Shown here: in pieces, positions 20,586 to 29,730 of the stretch
Layout: each line of letters starts with the position of its first letter
Position numbering within the stretch: position 1 is the first letter of the stretch
Source: Pigmentiphaga litoralis
Lineage (GTDB): Bacteria; Pseudomonadota; Gammaproteobacteria; Burkholderiales; Burkholderiaceae_B
Reading direction: 5' to 3'
NCBI RefSeq assembly: GCF_013408655.1
Contig: NZ_JACCBP010000002.1
Span: forward strand, 248,001 to 312,000
DNA length: 64,000 nt
Made by a program: the position numbers and the translations under genes
Notes under the pieces: generated by a model
Told to the model about the DNA's origin: nothing
Database searches by the model: none
The model's input: the letters and a program-made list of their open reading frames with translations, nothing else

Positions 20586-21428
20586 CTAGAACAGCAAGGT
20601 GGACAGCTTGCGGCGGTATTGTGAAACCAGTTCTGGCTGGGCCGATGCCATGCCGAAGACCGCGATCAACGTCTTGCGGCCGATTTCTTCCTGGAAGGTC
20701 CGGTCGCGGGCCACGATTTCCAGCAGTTCATCCATGGCCGGGCCCCAGGCGCGGCGGGCAATGCGCTTGTTGGCCAGTTCCAGGCGGGCCTGCAGATCAT
20801 TGGGATTGGCCTCGATCCGCTTGATGATCTCATCTTCGTCCGGCAGGTCCTGCGCCTGATCGACGGCGTTCAGCGCGGTTTCCATCGGCTCGTAGCGCGG
20901 ATCGGCCTTGGCCTTGGGCGTCAGCAGCGCGAATTGCGCCTTGGCGTCTTCCGGGCGGCCGGTGGCGATCAGCACCTCGACATAATCGAAGCGGGCTTCG
21001 TCGTAGGTGGCGTCCAGCACCAGCGCCGCGCGCAGGTGCTTTTCCGCCGTTTCCATGTCGCCGGCCTGGGCGGCGGCCAGCGCCTGCTGGTGTTCTTCTT
21101 CATGCGGCAGCGGCAGGAAGCGGTCGATGAAGGCGCGGATCTGGCCTTCGGGCTGCGCGCCGGTGAACTTGTCGACCGGGCGTTCGTTGACGATGGCGAC
21201 GACCAGCGGAATGCTGCGGGCCTGGAAATGGGCGGCCAGCTCGGGGTTTTCGTCCACGTTGACCTTGACCAGCTTGAAGCGGCCGGCGTAGTCGCGCTCG
21301 AGCTTTTCCAGCGTGGGGGTCAATGTGCGGCAGGGCCCACACCACGGCGCCCAGAAGTCCACCAGGACAAGGACCTCCCGCGACGCGTGTATGACTTCAC
21401 GTTCGAAATTGGCGAGTGTGACATCCAT
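20586..21428 (-). CDS. Thioredoxin-domain, TPR-tailed co-chaperone (CnoX/YbbN-like)
   Basis: This 280-residue protein has an N-terminal thioredoxin domain (about residues 1-110) with the full active site WAPWCGPCR and cis-proline ARSIPLVV, followed by a helical TPR-like region. E. coli CnoX (YbbN) has this layout and protects substrates for GroEL under oxidative stress; unlike that protein, this one keeps both redox cysteines. ATG 21428 is chosen because TAGGA lies eight bases upstream; another ATG three codons earlier has no proper site, and the long frame beyond it is not thioredoxin-like. Confidence 0.9.
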   Translation of the reverse strand: MDVTLANFEREVIHASREVLVLVDFWAPWCGPCRTLTPTLEKLERDYAGRFKLVKVNVDENPELAAHFQARSIPLVVAIVNERPVDKFTGAQPEGQIRAFIDRFLPLPHEEEHQQALAAAQAGDMETAEKHLRAALVLDATYDEARFDYVEVLIATGRPEDAKAQFALLTPKAKADPRYEPMETALNAVDQAQDLPDEDEIIKRIEANPNDLQARLELANKRIARRAWGPAMDELLEIVARDRTFQEEIGRKTLIAVFGMASAQPELVSQYRRKLSTLLF

Positions 21429-21649
21429 GGCAAGCATCCTATGAAGCGTTCGTTTAGGCGAATTTTCCTCTATGTGGGGCGTGTTGTGGCAGAGGCAACG
21501 GGGAAAGCGATAGAGCGCGGTAAAATCGTCGGTTCGATATACCGGTTTTCGCGGCAGCTTTTGGCGGCTGAAAAACCGGTGCGGTGTTTGGGCCAATGCC
21601 CAGGCCGCTTCCGTTCACCCTCGGGGTCCGTCCCCAGGATTCCCAGCTT

Positions 21650-22246
21650 ATGTCCAGTCACGCTCCCACTTCTCCTTCATCCCTTGCGCCTGTCACCGTC
21701 GGTATCGTGATGGGTTCGTCCAGCGATTGGGAGGTGATGCAGCATGCCGTGACCATCCTGACGGAATTCGGGATCCCGTTCGAGGCGCGCGTCGTGTCCG
21801 CCCACCGCATGCCGCTCGACATGGTCGAGTATGGCGCCCAGGCGCCCCGGCGCGGCATGCGCGCGATCATTGCCGGTGCGGGGGGCGCGGCCCACCTGCC
21901 GGGCATGGTGGCGGCACTGACATCGGTACCCGTGTTCGGCGTGCCGGTGCCGTCGCGCTACCTGCGGGGTGAAGACTCCTTGCTGTCGATCGTGCAGATG
22001 CCCAAGGGCGTGCCGGTGGCCACGTTTGCCATTGGTGAAGCCGGCGCCGCCAACGCGGCGCTGCATGTGATCGCCAACCTGGCCACGACCGACAGCGATT
22101 TGCGCGCCCGCCTGGATGCCTTCCGCGCCCGCCAGACCGAAGCCGCCCGCGCCATGGCGCTGCCGATCACCGGGCTGGTGAGTGGTACTGGCACGGGCAC
22201 TGGCACTGGCACCGACGCCGGCGCCGCAAAAGGAACGCAGCCATGA
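21650..22246 (+). CDS. purE: N5-carboxyaminoimidazole ribonucleotide mutase
   Basis: This 198-residue enzyme converts N5-CAIR to CAIR in purine synthesis. The class I PurE signature is present: [35 protein letters not shown] and [10 protein letters not shown]. After the conserved core (about 165 residues) there is a tail of Gly-Thr repeats encoded by alternating GGCACT/GGCACG hexamers, not part of the family fold. ATG 21650 gives the family start; the purK start overlaps the stop by four bases. Confidence 0.96.
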   Translation: MSSHAPTSPSSLAPVTVGIVMGSSSDWEVMQHAVTILTEFGIPFEARVVSAHRMPLDMVEYGAQAPRRGMRAIIAGAGGAAHLPGMVAALTSVPVFGVPVPSRYLRGEDSLLSIVQMPKGVPVATFAIGEAGAANAALHVIANLATTDSDLRARLDAFRARQTEAARAMALPITGLVSGTGTGTGTGTDAGAAKGTQP

Positions 22247-23439
22247 ACCCGCCGCGTAGCGCGATTCTGCCGGGCCAGTGGCTGGGCATGCTGGGCGGTG
22301 GCCAGCTGGGCCGCATGTTCTGTCATGCCGCGCAGGCCATGGGCTACCGCGTCGCCGTGCTTGATCCGGCAACGGAAAGCCCGGCCGGATCGGTGGCTGA
22401 CCTGCACATCGTGGCGGATTATGACGACCGCGACGCCTTGGCCGAACTGGCCGACCTGTGCGCCGCCGTAACCACCGAATTCGAAAACGTGCCGGCCGCC
22501 AGCCTGGAATTCCTGGCCGCGACGCGCCCGGTGGCCCCCGATGCCAAGGCCGTTGGCATTGCGCAGGACCGCATGGCCGAAAAGGCCTTCATTTCGTCGC
22601 AGGGCGTGCCGGTCGCGCCCTATGCCGAGATCCAGACTGCTGCCGACCTGGACACCGCGTCGGCGTCGCTGTACCCCGCCATCCTCAAAAGCGCCCGGCT
22701 GGGCTATGACGGCAAGGGCCAGGCGCGGGTCAAGACGGCGGACGAAGCCAAGGCAGCATTCGCATCCTTCGGCAACGTCCCCTGCGTGCTCGAAGCCATG
22801 CTGGCGTTGAAGTACGAAATCTCCATCGTGGTGGCGCGCGGGTTCGACGGCCAGTCTGTCAGCTACCCGGCGTCCGAGAATGAACATCGCGACGGCATCC
22901 TGGCCGTGTCGACCGTGCCGTCGCCCAATGTGTCACCCGCTCTGGTGGCGCGCGCGACCGAAGCTGCCCGCACGATCGCAGCCGGTCTGGATTACCACGG
23001 CGTGCTGTGCGTAGAATTTTTCGTGCTGGAAGGCGACCGCCTGGTCGTGAACGAAATGGCGCCCCGGCCGCATAACAGCGGGCATTTCTCGATCGACGCG
23101 TGCGTGGCGAGCCAGTTCGAGCAGCAAGTGCGCGCCATGGCGGGATTGCCGCTGGGGTCGACCGACGTGTTGGCGCCGTCGGTGATGTTGAATGTGCTGG
23201 GGGATGTGTGGTTCAAGGGTGCCGATGAGGCGGCACCGGACGCTACGGCCGATGTGGCCACCGAACCCGCCTGGGCCAAGGTCCTGGCCGTGCCGACTGC
23301 AAAACTGCACCTGTACGGCAAGGCCGACGCCCGCCGTGCCCGCAAGATGGGCCACATCACTTGCCTGGGCAGCAGCACCGACGAAGCCGCAGCCGCGGCC
23401 GCGCGGGTGGCTGGCGTATTGGGCATTGCCTTTCCGTGA
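22243..23439 (+). CDS. purK: N5-carboxyaminoimidazole ribonucleotide synthase
   Basis: This 398-residue ATP-grasp enzyme carboxylates AIR with bicarbonate to N5-CAIR, the substrate of PurE. Motifs include [13 protein letters not shown] at the N-terminus, the ATP-grasp segments [15 protein letters not shown] and [14 protein letters not shown], and [17 protein letters not shown]. Overlap with purE (ATGA) indicates coupled translation of the consecutive enzymes. Confidence 0.97.
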   Translation: MNPPRSAILPGQWLGMLGGGQLGRMFCHAAQAMGYRVAVLDPATESPAGSVADLHIVADYDDRDALAELADLCAAVTTEFENVPAASLEFLAATRPVAPDAKAVGIAQDRMAEKAFISSQGVPVAPYAEIQTAADLDTASASLYPAILKSARLGYDGKGQARVKTADEAKAAFASFGNVPCVLEAMLALKYEISIVVARGFDGQSVSYPASENEHRDGILAVSTVPSPNVSPALVARATEAARTIAAGLDYHGVLCVEFFVLEGDRLVVNEMAPRPHNSGHFSIDACVASQFEQQVRAMAGLPLGSTDVLAPSVMLNVLGDVWFKGADEAAPDATADVATEPAWAKVLAVPTAKLHLYGKADARRARKMGHITCLGSSTDEAAAAAARVAGVLGIAFP

Positions 23440-23485
23440 AACTGGTCATGCTGCGCGCGCCGATCCGCGTGTTGGACTTAGGGTC

Positions 23486-24598
23486 ATGACATCTTCTTCG
23501 ACGCCGCCCCTGCCGCGTATTGCGCCCGCGTCGCCCGAAGTCCTGGACCGCGCCGTGGCACTGCTGCGTGCGGGCCAGCTCGTGGCCTTTCCGACGGAAA
23601 CGGTCTATGGGCTTGGCGCTGATGCAACCGATCCCGAGGCGGTTGCGCGCATTTTTGCCGCCAAAGGCCGGCCGAATGATCATCCGGTCATCGTGCACGT
23701 GGCGCCGGGAAACGACTTGTCCGCCTGGGCGGCCTCGATCGGCCCCGACGCCCGCACCCTGATCGACGCCTTCTGGCCCGGCCCGCTGACGCTGATCCTG
23801 CCGCGTGCGGCCGGCGTGCCCGACGCGGTGACGGGCGGCCAAGACACGGTGGGCGTGCGCTGCCCGTCCCACCCCGTTGCGCAGGCACTGCTGTCGGCAT
23901 TCGGCGGCGGCGTGGCGGCGCCGTCAGCCAACCGCTTTGGCCGGGTCAGCCCCACCACCGCCCAGCACGTGGCCGACGAGTTCGGCCCGGAACTGAGCCT
24001 GGTGCTGGACGGCGGACCGTGCGAAGTCGGCATTGAATCGACCATTGTTGACGTCACGGGCGACACGCCGGTGCTGCTGCGCCCCGGGCACATCTCGATC
24101 GCCACGCTGGCCGACGCGCTGGGCAAGCCGGTGCTGACGCGCGCCGAGCTGGAAGCCCGTTTACAAGCACAAGGCCACGCTCAAGTCGACGCTCAAGCCC
24201 ACGCCGACACCCAAGTCGGCACGCAAGCCGGCACGCAAACCGACCTGCAAACCGCGCGTGAGATACCCCGCGTCTCGGGCGCGCTGGCCGCCCACTACGC
24301 GCCGCGCACGCCGCTGGAACGGGTGCCGGCCGGCGCGCTGGACCTGCGGACCCGCATGCTGGTGGCGTCGGGACGTCGCGTCGGGGTGTGGTCCACCGTC
24401 AAGCCTGCGGCGGATGTCATGTGGGTCGGCGCGCCGCTGGACCCGGTGGCTTACGCGCAAGACCTGTACGCCATGCTGCGTTTCCTGGACACGCAGGGCT
24501 GCGACATTCTGCTGGTGGACGCGCTGCCCGATACGGATGCCTGGGCGGCGGTGAATGACCGTCTCGGCCGGGCCGTGGTGGGGTCAGGCGAAGGTTGA
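23486..24598 (+). CDS. Threonylcarbamoyl-AMP synthase, Sua5 type
   Basis: This 370-residue protein has the YrdC/TsaC domain (about residues 1-215: FPTETVYGLGADAT, KGRPNDHPVIVHV, GVRCPSHPVAQ, PSANRFGRVSPTTAQHV) plus a C-terminal Sua5 domain starting near residue 265. The YrdC domain makes threonylcarbamoyl-AMP from threonine, bicarbonate and ATP for the t6A37 modification of tRNAs reading ANN codons. Between the domains is an extended linker with repeated Gln-Ala-His and Gly-Thr-Gln units from an imperfect DNA repeat (about 24165-24255). It lies 46 bp after purK; a bidirectional terminator follows. Confidence 0.94.
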   Translation: MTSSSTPPLPRIAPASPEVLDRAVALLRAGQLVAFPTETVYGLGADATDPEAVARIFAAKGRPNDHPVIVHVAPGNDLSAWAASIGPDARTLIDAFWPGPLTLILPRAAGVPDAVTGGQDTVGVRCPSHPVAQALLSAFGGGVAAPSANRFGRVSPTTAQHVADEFGPELSLVLDGGPCEVGIESTIVDVTGDTPVLLRPGHISIATLADALGKPVLTRAELEARLQAQGHAQVDAQAHADTQVGTQAGTQTDLQTAREIPRVSGALAAHYAPRTPLERVPAGALDLRTRMLVASGRRVGVWSTVKPAADVMWVGAPLDPVAYAQDLYAMLRFLDTQGCDILLVDALPDTDAWAAVNDRLGRAVVGSGEG

Positions 24599-24629
24599 AT
24601 CCACATCCCACTTCCGGGTCCCAATGAAA

Positions 24630-24651
24630 AAAGCCGCCTTTCGGCGGCTTT
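24630..24651. terminator. Bidirectional rho-independent terminator
   Basis: Stem AAAGCCGCC/GGCGGCTTT (24630-24638 with 24643-24651) with a TTTC loop. On the minus strand the stem is followed by a run of T (six A on the plus strand at 24627-24632), so it serves the Bug receptor gene well; on the plus strand it closes purE-purK-tsaC with a short T run. Confidence 0.8.
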
Positions 24652-24729
24652 GTCGTTCCTGCCATCGGCCGTGCAGGCCAATGACATGAGCAGGACATCA
24701 ATCCAGCAAGTGATCAATCCAGCAGGTCA

Positions 24730-25701
24730 TCAATCCAGCTTGATGTTGCCCTTTTCGACCACGGTCGCCCAGCGCTTGCGTTCGCCGTTGAAGAAGGTGT
24801 CCAGCTCCTTCGGGTTCTGCACGACCACTTCGGCACCTTGTTCCAGCAGCTTGGCCTTGATTTCCGGCGACGCGATCACGCGGGCCAGTTCGGCCGACAG
24901 GCGGGTGACGGCGGCGTCGGGCGTGCCGACAGGAGCCATCACGCCTTGCCAGGTGCCCGACTCGAAGCCGGTCATGCCTTGTTCGGCCAGGGTTGGAATG
25001 TCTGGCACGGCTGCCATGCGTTCGCGCTTGGAAATGGCGATCGCCTTCAGCTTGCCCGACTTAACATAAGGCAGGGTCGCGAGCATGCCGTTCATGATGA
25101 CCTGCGTCTGGCCGCCCATGGTGTCGGTCACGGCTTGCGAACCGCCCTTGTAGGGCACGTACAGCCACTTGGCCTTGGTGGCCTGTTCCACGGCGACGCC
25201 AGCCAGGTGCGGCGCGCTGCCGATGGCGGTCACGGCAAAGCTGATCGGCTGCTTGCCGGCCAGGGCGACCAGTTCCGATAGCGTGTTGGCGGGCACCGAC
25301 GGGTTCACGGCCAGGATGTGTGGCGAGTAGGCCAGCATCGACACGCCGCGCAGGTCTTTCGACGGATCGAAGGTCAGCGTTTTATAGACCGACGGGCTGA
25401 TGGCCAGCGCACCCACGTCGCACAGCAGGAAGGTATGCTGGTCGGTAGCTTGGGCGACTTGCGACGCGCCCAGGTTGCCGTTGGCGCCCGGACGGTTGTC
25501 GACGATGACGGTTTGTTTGAGCGCGGCGCCAAGCTGCTGGCTGATCAGGCGCGCGATGATGTCGGACGATCCGCCTGCAGGGTAGGGGACCACGATACGG
25601 ATGGGGCGGCTGGGCCAGTCGTCTGCCGCGTTGGCGGTGGCTGCGCCACCCAGGACGGCAAGTGTGGCGAGAGCAGACGTAAGCACGCGTTTGAAGAACA
25701 T
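24730..25701 (-). CDS. Bug family (tripartite tricarboxylate transporter) solute receptor
   Basis: This 323-residue exported protein has a signal peptide (cleavage probably after ATANA, about residue 24), then the Bug hallmark WPSRPIRIVVPYPAGGSSD, the KQTVIVDNRPGANG loop and the domain-2 segment YVPYKGGSQAV. Bug receptors bind carboxylates in the periplasm; many in Bordetella relatives are orphans without TctA/TctB beside them, as here. The divergent neighbour makes a glucarate-pathway enzyme and both promoters carry the same operator-like sequence, so a sugar acid such as glucarate or galactarate is the likely ligand. ATG 25701 is chosen as the start of the signal peptide. Confidence 0.92.
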   Translation of the reverse strand: MFFKRVLTSALATLAVLGGAATANAADDWPSRPIRIVVPYPAGGSSDIIARLISQQLGAALKQTVIVDNRPGANGNLGASQVAQATDQHTFLLCDVGALAISPSVYKTLTFDPSKDLRGVSMLAYSPHILAVNPSVPANTLSELVALAGKQPISFAVTAIGSAPHLAGVAVEQATKAKWLYVPYKGGSQAVTDTMGGQTQVIMNGMLATLPYVKSGKLKAIAISKRERMAAVPDIPTLAEQGMTGFESGTWQGVMAPVGTPDAAVTRLSAELARVIASPEIKAKLLEQGAEVVVQNPKELDTFFNGERKRWATVVEKGNIKLD

Positions 25702-25750
25702 GACCGGGGTATCTCCGTGATGTGCAGATGCGTGGCGGAAAACGCAGCAT

Positions 25751-25779
25751 CCGATTTGTGATAAGTCATCATACAACAT
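25751..25779 (-). promoter_or_regulatory. Operator-like site 1, overlapping the candidate promoter of the Bug receptor gene
   Basis: The minus-strand sequence GTTGTATGATGACTTAT (25761-25777) recurs with one change in opposite orientation at 25911-25927. With flanks, 24 of 29 bases agree. TATGAT inside it (25769-25774, minus strand) is a plausible -10 element for the receptor gene, 68 bp upstream of its ATG. Confidence 0.65.
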
Positions 25780-25892
25780 GGAAAATGTGGAGCCAGCGGG
25801 CAGCCATTAGGGAGTTTCCCTTAAGCCATTCGTAAGCAGCAGTACCGTAAATGCGGTGCACCTTCCTTGAGCGCATTAGCAACAACCCGCAT

Positions 25893-25920
25893 TTGCAATT
25901 GCAGGTTTAAGTTGTACGAT
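25893..25920 (+). promoter_or_regulatory. Candidate sigma-70 promoter of the ketodeoxyglucarate dehydratase gene
   Basis: TTGCAA (25893-25898) and TACGAT (25915-25920) are spaced 16 bp and lie about 60 bp before the gene. The -10 element is inside operator-like site 2. Confidence 0.5.
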
Positions 25921-25937
25921 GACTTATCTCAACACGG
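25909..25937 (+). promoter_or_regulatory. Operator-like site 2, overlapping the candidate kdgD promoter
   Basis: GTTGTACGATGACTTAT (25911-25927) is the inverted partner of site 1, with one mismatch in 17. Because both copies cover candidate -10 boxes of divergent genes, a shared repressor is the simplest reading. Sequences of this kind (TTGTAnGAnGAC) recall GntR/FadR-family sites, but no regulator gene is adjacent in this window. Confidence 0.65.
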
Positions 25938-25983
25938 GGCGGTGCTGTTGTAGCGGCGTCCAATTTCACGAAGGTGCGGTGCC

Positions 25984-26901
25984 ATGCAAACGTCTCCCCA
26001 AGAACTCAAGTCCATCGTGTCCGAAGGCCTGTTGTCCTTCCCGATCACGGACTTCGACAAGAATGGCGACTTCCGCGAGTCGACCTATATCGAACGTCTG
26101 GAATGGCTTGCGCCCTACGGCGCCACGGCGCTGTTCGCCGCCGGCGGCACGGGTGAGTTCTTCTCGCTGGCAGCCGACGAGTACTCGAAGGTGATCAACG
26201 CCGCCGTCAAGACCTGCGCCGGCAAGGTGCCGATCCTGGCTGGCGCCGGCGGCCCGACCCGCACGGCGATTGCGTACGCCAAGGAAGCCCAGCGCCTGGG
26301 CGCCCACGGCGTGCTGTTGATGCCGCATTACCTGACCGAAGCCAGTGAAGAAGGCATTGCCGACCACGTCGAACAGGTCTGCAAGGCGCTCGACGTCGGT
26401 GTGATCTTCTACAACCGCGCCAATTCGCGCCTGGGCCCCGACTCGCTGGAACGCCTGGCCGACCGTTGCCCGAACCTGATCGGCTTCAAGGACGGCGTGG
26501 GTGACATCGAACACATGGTCAAAGTGCGCCGCCGCATGGGCGACCGCTTTTCGTACCTGGGTGGCCTGCCGACCGCCGAAGTCTACGCCGCGGCCTACAA
26601 GGCGCTGGGCGTGCCGGTGTACTCGTCGGCCGTGTTCAACTTCATCCCGAAGACGGCCATGGACTTCTACCGCGCAATCGCCGCCGAAGACCACGCCACC
26701 GTCGGCAAGCTGATCGACGACTTCTTCCTGCCTTACCTGGAAATCCGCAACCGCCGCGCCGGTTATGCCGTCAGCATCGTCAAGGCAGGCGCCCGCCTGG
26801 TCGGCCATGACGCCGGCCCGGTCCGCGCCCCGCTGACCGACCTGAACGACAGCGAATTGGCCGATCTGGACAGCCTGATCAAGAAGCTCGGCCCCCAGTA
26901 A
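25984..26901 (+). CDS. kdgD: 5-dehydro-4-deoxyglucarate dehydratase
   Basis: This 305-residue protein of the DapA/NAL aldolase family should convert 5-dehydro-4-deoxy-D-glucarate to 2-oxoglutarate semialdehyde, CO2 and water in glucarate/galactarate breakdown. The Schiff-base lysine is in [10 protein letters not shown] and the conserved tyrosine in [20 protein letters not shown] replaces the DapA GTTGE block in the manner of the KdgD subfamily. ATG 25984 follows the operator-bearing region. The usual partner dehydrogenase is not adjacent. The paired operators tie it to the divergent Bug receptor. Confidence 0.93.
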   Translation: MQTSPQELKSIVSEGLLSFPITDFDKNGDFRESTYIERLEWLAPYGATALFAAGGTGEFFSLAADEYSKVINAAVKTCAGKVPILAGAGGPTRTAIAYAKEAQRLGAHGVLLMPHYLTEASEEGIADHVEQVCKALDVGVIFYNRANSRLGPDSLERLADRCPNLIGFKDGVGDIEHMVKVRRRMGDRFSYLGGLPTAEVYAAAYKALGVPVYSSAVFNFIPKTAMDFYRAIAAEDHATVGKLIDDFFLPYLEIRNRRAGYAVSIVKAGARLVGHDAGPVRAPLTDLNDSELADLDSLIKKLGPQ

Positions 26902-26919
26902 TCCGCTGGGCGGCATGAA

Positions 26920-26945
26920 AAACGGCGTCCTTCGGGACGCCGTTT
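26920..26945. terminator. Terminator hairpin between kdgD and the convergent lipoprotein gene
   Basis: An 11-bp perfect stem (26920-26930 with 26935-26945) closed by the stable TTCG tetraloop, with A-rich and T-rich flanks on either side, so it can act in both directions. Confidence 0.85.
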
Positions 26946-27041
26946 GTGTTTGGTTTGCAGGAACGAACCGTCGGCAATGTCACATGCCGTGGCCGGCCTG
27001 GCCCGGGACGATCGGACCCATAAGGCGTCGCCTTCCCGGGA

Positions 27042-27851
27042 TCACGACCCCGTCGCGACCGCGCGGCGCCGCGCATAGGCGAACCAGCCGGCGGTCTGGC
27101 CGTTGTTGGTCGCTTCCAGCAGCAACAGCGGCTGGGCGGTGGCGGCGGCGTCGGCCACCCGTACGCCCACGCCTTGCATCGACTGGCTGGCCACATTGGC
27201 GGCACAGCCCGACTCGCCACCGAAACTCAGGTTCAGGATCGTGTAGTTCTTGCTGCTTGCGCCGGCGGACAGCGCGCCGTTGATGGCGCACGGATCGGTC
27301 TTGCCGGGTACGGTGGACGTGGCCGTGATGCGGCCGCCGCCGTCCAGGGTGACCACCAGGCGAGCGCCGCTGCTGTCGCGGCCTTCCCACGTGCCGGCGT
27401 AGTCGGACAGCGGGGCGGCGGTGTTGTACTGGCTGTTGAAGTTGGTGGTGAAGGTCAGGTTGTTCGGCAGGTTGCCGTCGAAGGCGGATGCCGTGGTGAC
27501 CGACCCGGTGACGGTGCCGGTCGTGACGGTGCCGCTGGCGCCGCTTGCATAGGTCTTGCCGGTGCCCGTGAAGTTCTTGCCGGTCAACGCGCCGGTGCCA
27601 CGGAACAGGCGAAAGGCGGTGTTGGCGCTTTCGTCATAAGACAGGCCCCAGACGTCATTGGTCGGCGTCACCAGCAGCGCGAAGGTGTAGCGGTCGCTGG
27701 TCGTGCCGGTCCACAGACCCTGGGCGTCACTGGTCGCACCGCTGCCGCCCCCATTGCCGTTGTCGTCGGAGTCGACACCGAAGTAGCCGCCGTTGCAGGC
27801 GGCAAGCACCGCAGCGCTGAGCAGGGCGATGAAGAGAGCGGAACGGCGCAT
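27042..27851 (-). CDS. Putative lipoprotein of unknown function
   Basis: The 269-residue product begins with a lipoprotein signal peptide and lipobox LAAC (cysteine at about residue 19), followed by a Gly/Asn/Asp-rich linker, so it should be lipid-anchored. The rest is rich in Gly, Thr, Ser and Asn with two related stretches (TWEGRDSSGARLVVTLDGGG and a similar LWTGTTSDRYTFALLV block), suggesting a beta-rich repeated fold. I do not recognise a named family. ATG 27851 has GGAG seven bases upstream. It is monocistronic by appearance, with a terminator hairpin beyond its 3' end. Confidence 0.75.
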   Translation of the reverse strand: MRRSALFIALLSAAVLAACNGGYFGVDSDDNGNGGGSGATSDAQGLWTGTTSDRYTFALLVTPTNDVWGLSYDESANTAFRLFRGTGALTGKNFTGTGKTYASGASGTVTTGTVTGSVTTASAFDGNLPNNLTFTTNFNSQYNTAAPLSDYAGTWEGRDSSGARLVVTLDGGGRITATSTVPGKTDPCAINGALSAGASSKNYTILNLSFGGESGCAANVASQSMQGVGVRVADAAATAQPLLLLEATNNGQTAGWFAYARRRAVATGS

Positions 27852-27968
27852 GGTGGACTCCAGGTGGACGTGATGCCGGTAAACGTAAAGCCGGGAAAGG
27901 CGTTCAGGGGATCGTGCAGCGAAGGGACCTGCGGCTGGGGATTTGGGGGGCTGTCGTAACTTCGATCG

Positions 27969-28487
27969 TCAGGCCGTGTCGTCAACCCGCACGGGTTGCG
28001 GCGTCAGGTCGAAATCCCCTGCGTGGAACACCAGCGGCATGGCCGGCGTGTGCCCGCAATGTTCGACTTCGCCCACAAAAATGCAGTGGTCACCCTCACG
28101 ATACTGGCTGCGGTTGAAGCATTCGAACCAGGCAGTGCAACCGTCGATCAGCGGGGCGCCGTTGGCACCGGGGCGCCACGGCACGTCGGTGAACCGGTCC
28201 GGGCCCTTACGGGTCGCGAAGCGTTTGGCCAGCTCGAGCTGATCAGCGGCCAGCACGTTGATCGCATAGTGCTGGCACGTTTCAAGGGTGCGGAAGGAGC
28301 TGGAGGTGAGCGTCAGGCTCCACAACACCAGGGGCGGGGTCAGCGAAACGGAGTTGAACGAACTGACGGTCAGTCCGACAGGCTGGCCATCGGCGCCCAC
28401 GGCGGTGACCAGCGTCACGCCGGTGGCAAAGCGTCCAAGGGCGGCGCGAAAGTCGGTGGAGTCGAAATCCGGTGGGGCAGCGGGCAT
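27969..28487 (-). CDS. Flavin reductase-like FMN-binding protein
   Basis: This 172-residue protein belongs to the flavin reductase-like family (HpaC/RutF type). Conserved features are the start FRAALGRFATGVTLVTA, the flavin-contacting GLTVSSFNSVSLTPPLVLWSL, and the C-terminal FVGEVEHC. Such proteins reduce free FMN or FAD with NAD(P)H for a partner monooxygenase. No monooxygenase is adjacent (the nearest FMN enzyme is the nitronate monooxygenase-like protein at 19401), so the partner is unknown. It lies 36 bp after the DUF72 gene on the same strand and may be co-transcribed with it. Confidence 0.9.
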   Translation of the reverse strand: MPAAPPDFDSTDFRAALGRFATGVTLVTAVGADGQPVGLTVSSFNSVSLTPPLVLWSLTLTSSSFRTLETCQHYAINVLAADQLELAKRFATRKGPDRFTDVPWRPGANGAPLIDGCTAWFECFNRSQYREGDHCIFVGEVEHCGHTPAMPLVFHAGDFDLTPQPVRVDDTA

Positions 28488-28523
28488 CCAGGGCGACGTC
28501 AGGTTGGCTGAGAGACTTCGATT

Positions 28524-29627
28524 TTAGCGCGTGCGCCGGCGGGCCGTGATTTCCCTGGCCAGGCCTTCGATCGTGAGCGGCGCGCTGCCTTCGGCTTTGT
28601 TGTTGGCGACGATCCAGACAGGCTTGCCCGATTGGTGGGCGATGGCGGCCGCGTCGGCCAGGGCACCGCGGGTCTCGGGGTCCGGCACGACCATTCTGTC
28701 GAAGGGTTTGAAGCGGGACTTGGCGGCTTCGTACCGCTGCCCGGCCAGCAGATTCCACCGCACCACCAGCGGCCCCGGTCCGGTCGCGGCCTCGGCCTGC
28801 AACTGGCGCGCGGCCGGTGGCATCCGGCTGTGGACGGCCACGCAGTAGCGGGCGTCGCGCCGCGCCAGCATCTTCATCATGCGCGGCGTGACGACCTCGG
28901 CATCGCGAAATTCCACGGCATAGAAGGCCTGCTGCGCTGCGTCGGATGCGGGCAGCGGCGGCAGGGCGGCCAGGAAGGCTTCCAGCCGATCGACCCAGCC
29001 GGCCGGGTCGGCCAGCAGGTCCCTGGGCAGCGGCGAAAACTGGAACACCAGGGGGCCGGCCTTGGCGCCCAGGCCGGCCAGGCAGGGCGTCACGAAGTGC
29101 TCGGTGGCGATGGCCGCATCCAGAAAACTGGGGTTGGGACCGGTGGGCGTGCCCTTGTCCTGGCGCAACACGGCATCGGTCACCAGGTTCGGCGCCTTCA
29201 CGACGAAGCGGAATCCGTCGGGCACCTGACCGGCATAGGTGGCGTACTGCGCTTCGGAAATGGGTGCATAGAAGGTGCGGTCCAGGCTCACGCTGCGCAG
29301 CAACGGGTGTTGGCCATAGGCGCGCAGGCCTTCCCGCGATAGCAGGGTTTCGCTGGCGTCGTCGCCGTACACCAGGCCGCGCCACCCCGGAAACGCCCAC
29401 GACGACGTGCCCAGGTGAATGTTGGCAGGCAGGTCGGCGCCCAGCGCGCGAAGGTCGTCGGAGTGATCGGCGGGGGGCACTTCAGTCGCGGCGGCGCGCG
29501 ACCGGCGTTTTTTGGGGGTTCCGGCTGCGGGCGTCGTGGCGGCATCCGCGGCGGCATCGGCGGCGGCATCCGTACCCGCCGCCGGTCCGCCGGGCGCATC
29601 CAGTTCAAAGAAAGAGGACTGATTCAT
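28524..29627 (-). CDS. DUF72 domain protein (YecE-like)
   Basis: This 367-residue protein contains a DUF72 TIM-barrel domain from about residue 70, recognised by the family opening IHLGTSSWAFPGWRGLVY, then RTFYAPISEAQYATYA and VFQFSPLPRD, and a C-terminal VWIVANNKAEGSAPL. Function in this family is not established. The first 60 residues are a low-complexity Ala/Asp/Thr stretch encoded by GCGGCATC-type repeats with a KKRRSR patch. ATG 29627 is chosen because the upstream frame has no family character; its upstream region has a TTATGT dyad. Confidence 0.85.
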   Translation of the reverse strand: MNQSSFFELDAPGGPAAGTDAAADAAADAATTPAAGTPKKRRSRAAATEVPPADHSDDLRALGADLPANIHLGTSSWAFPGWRGLVYGDDASETLLSREGLRAYGQHPLLRSVSLDRTFYAPISEAQYATYAGQVPDGFRFVVKAPNLVTDAVLRQDKGTPTGPNPSFLDAAIATEHFVTPCLAGLGAKAGPLVFQFSPLPRDLLADPAGWVDRLEAFLAALPPLPASDAAQQAFYAVEFRDAEVVTPRMMKMLARRDARYCVAVHSRMPPAARQLQAEAATGPGPLVVRWNLLAGQRYEAAKSRFKPFDRMVVPDPETRGALADAAAIAHQSGKPVWIVANNKAEGSAPLTIEGLAREITARRRTR

Positions 29628-29678
29628 CACTTCGGGCTTATGTATGACACATAACCTGGACCTTATGTATTCGGGCCC

Positions 29679-29698
29679 AAAAAAATGGGGCGCGCCCC
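29679..29698 (-). terminator. Terminator after pdxH
   Basis: On the minus strand a GGGG-CGCG-CCCC hairpin (29687-29698) is followed by ATTTTTTT (29679-29686), 33 bp after the pdxH stop. The stem is short but pure G-C. Confidence 0.6.
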
Positions 29699-29730
29699 GG
29701 CCGTCAAGGCGACCGCCGCGCCCCGCCCCA

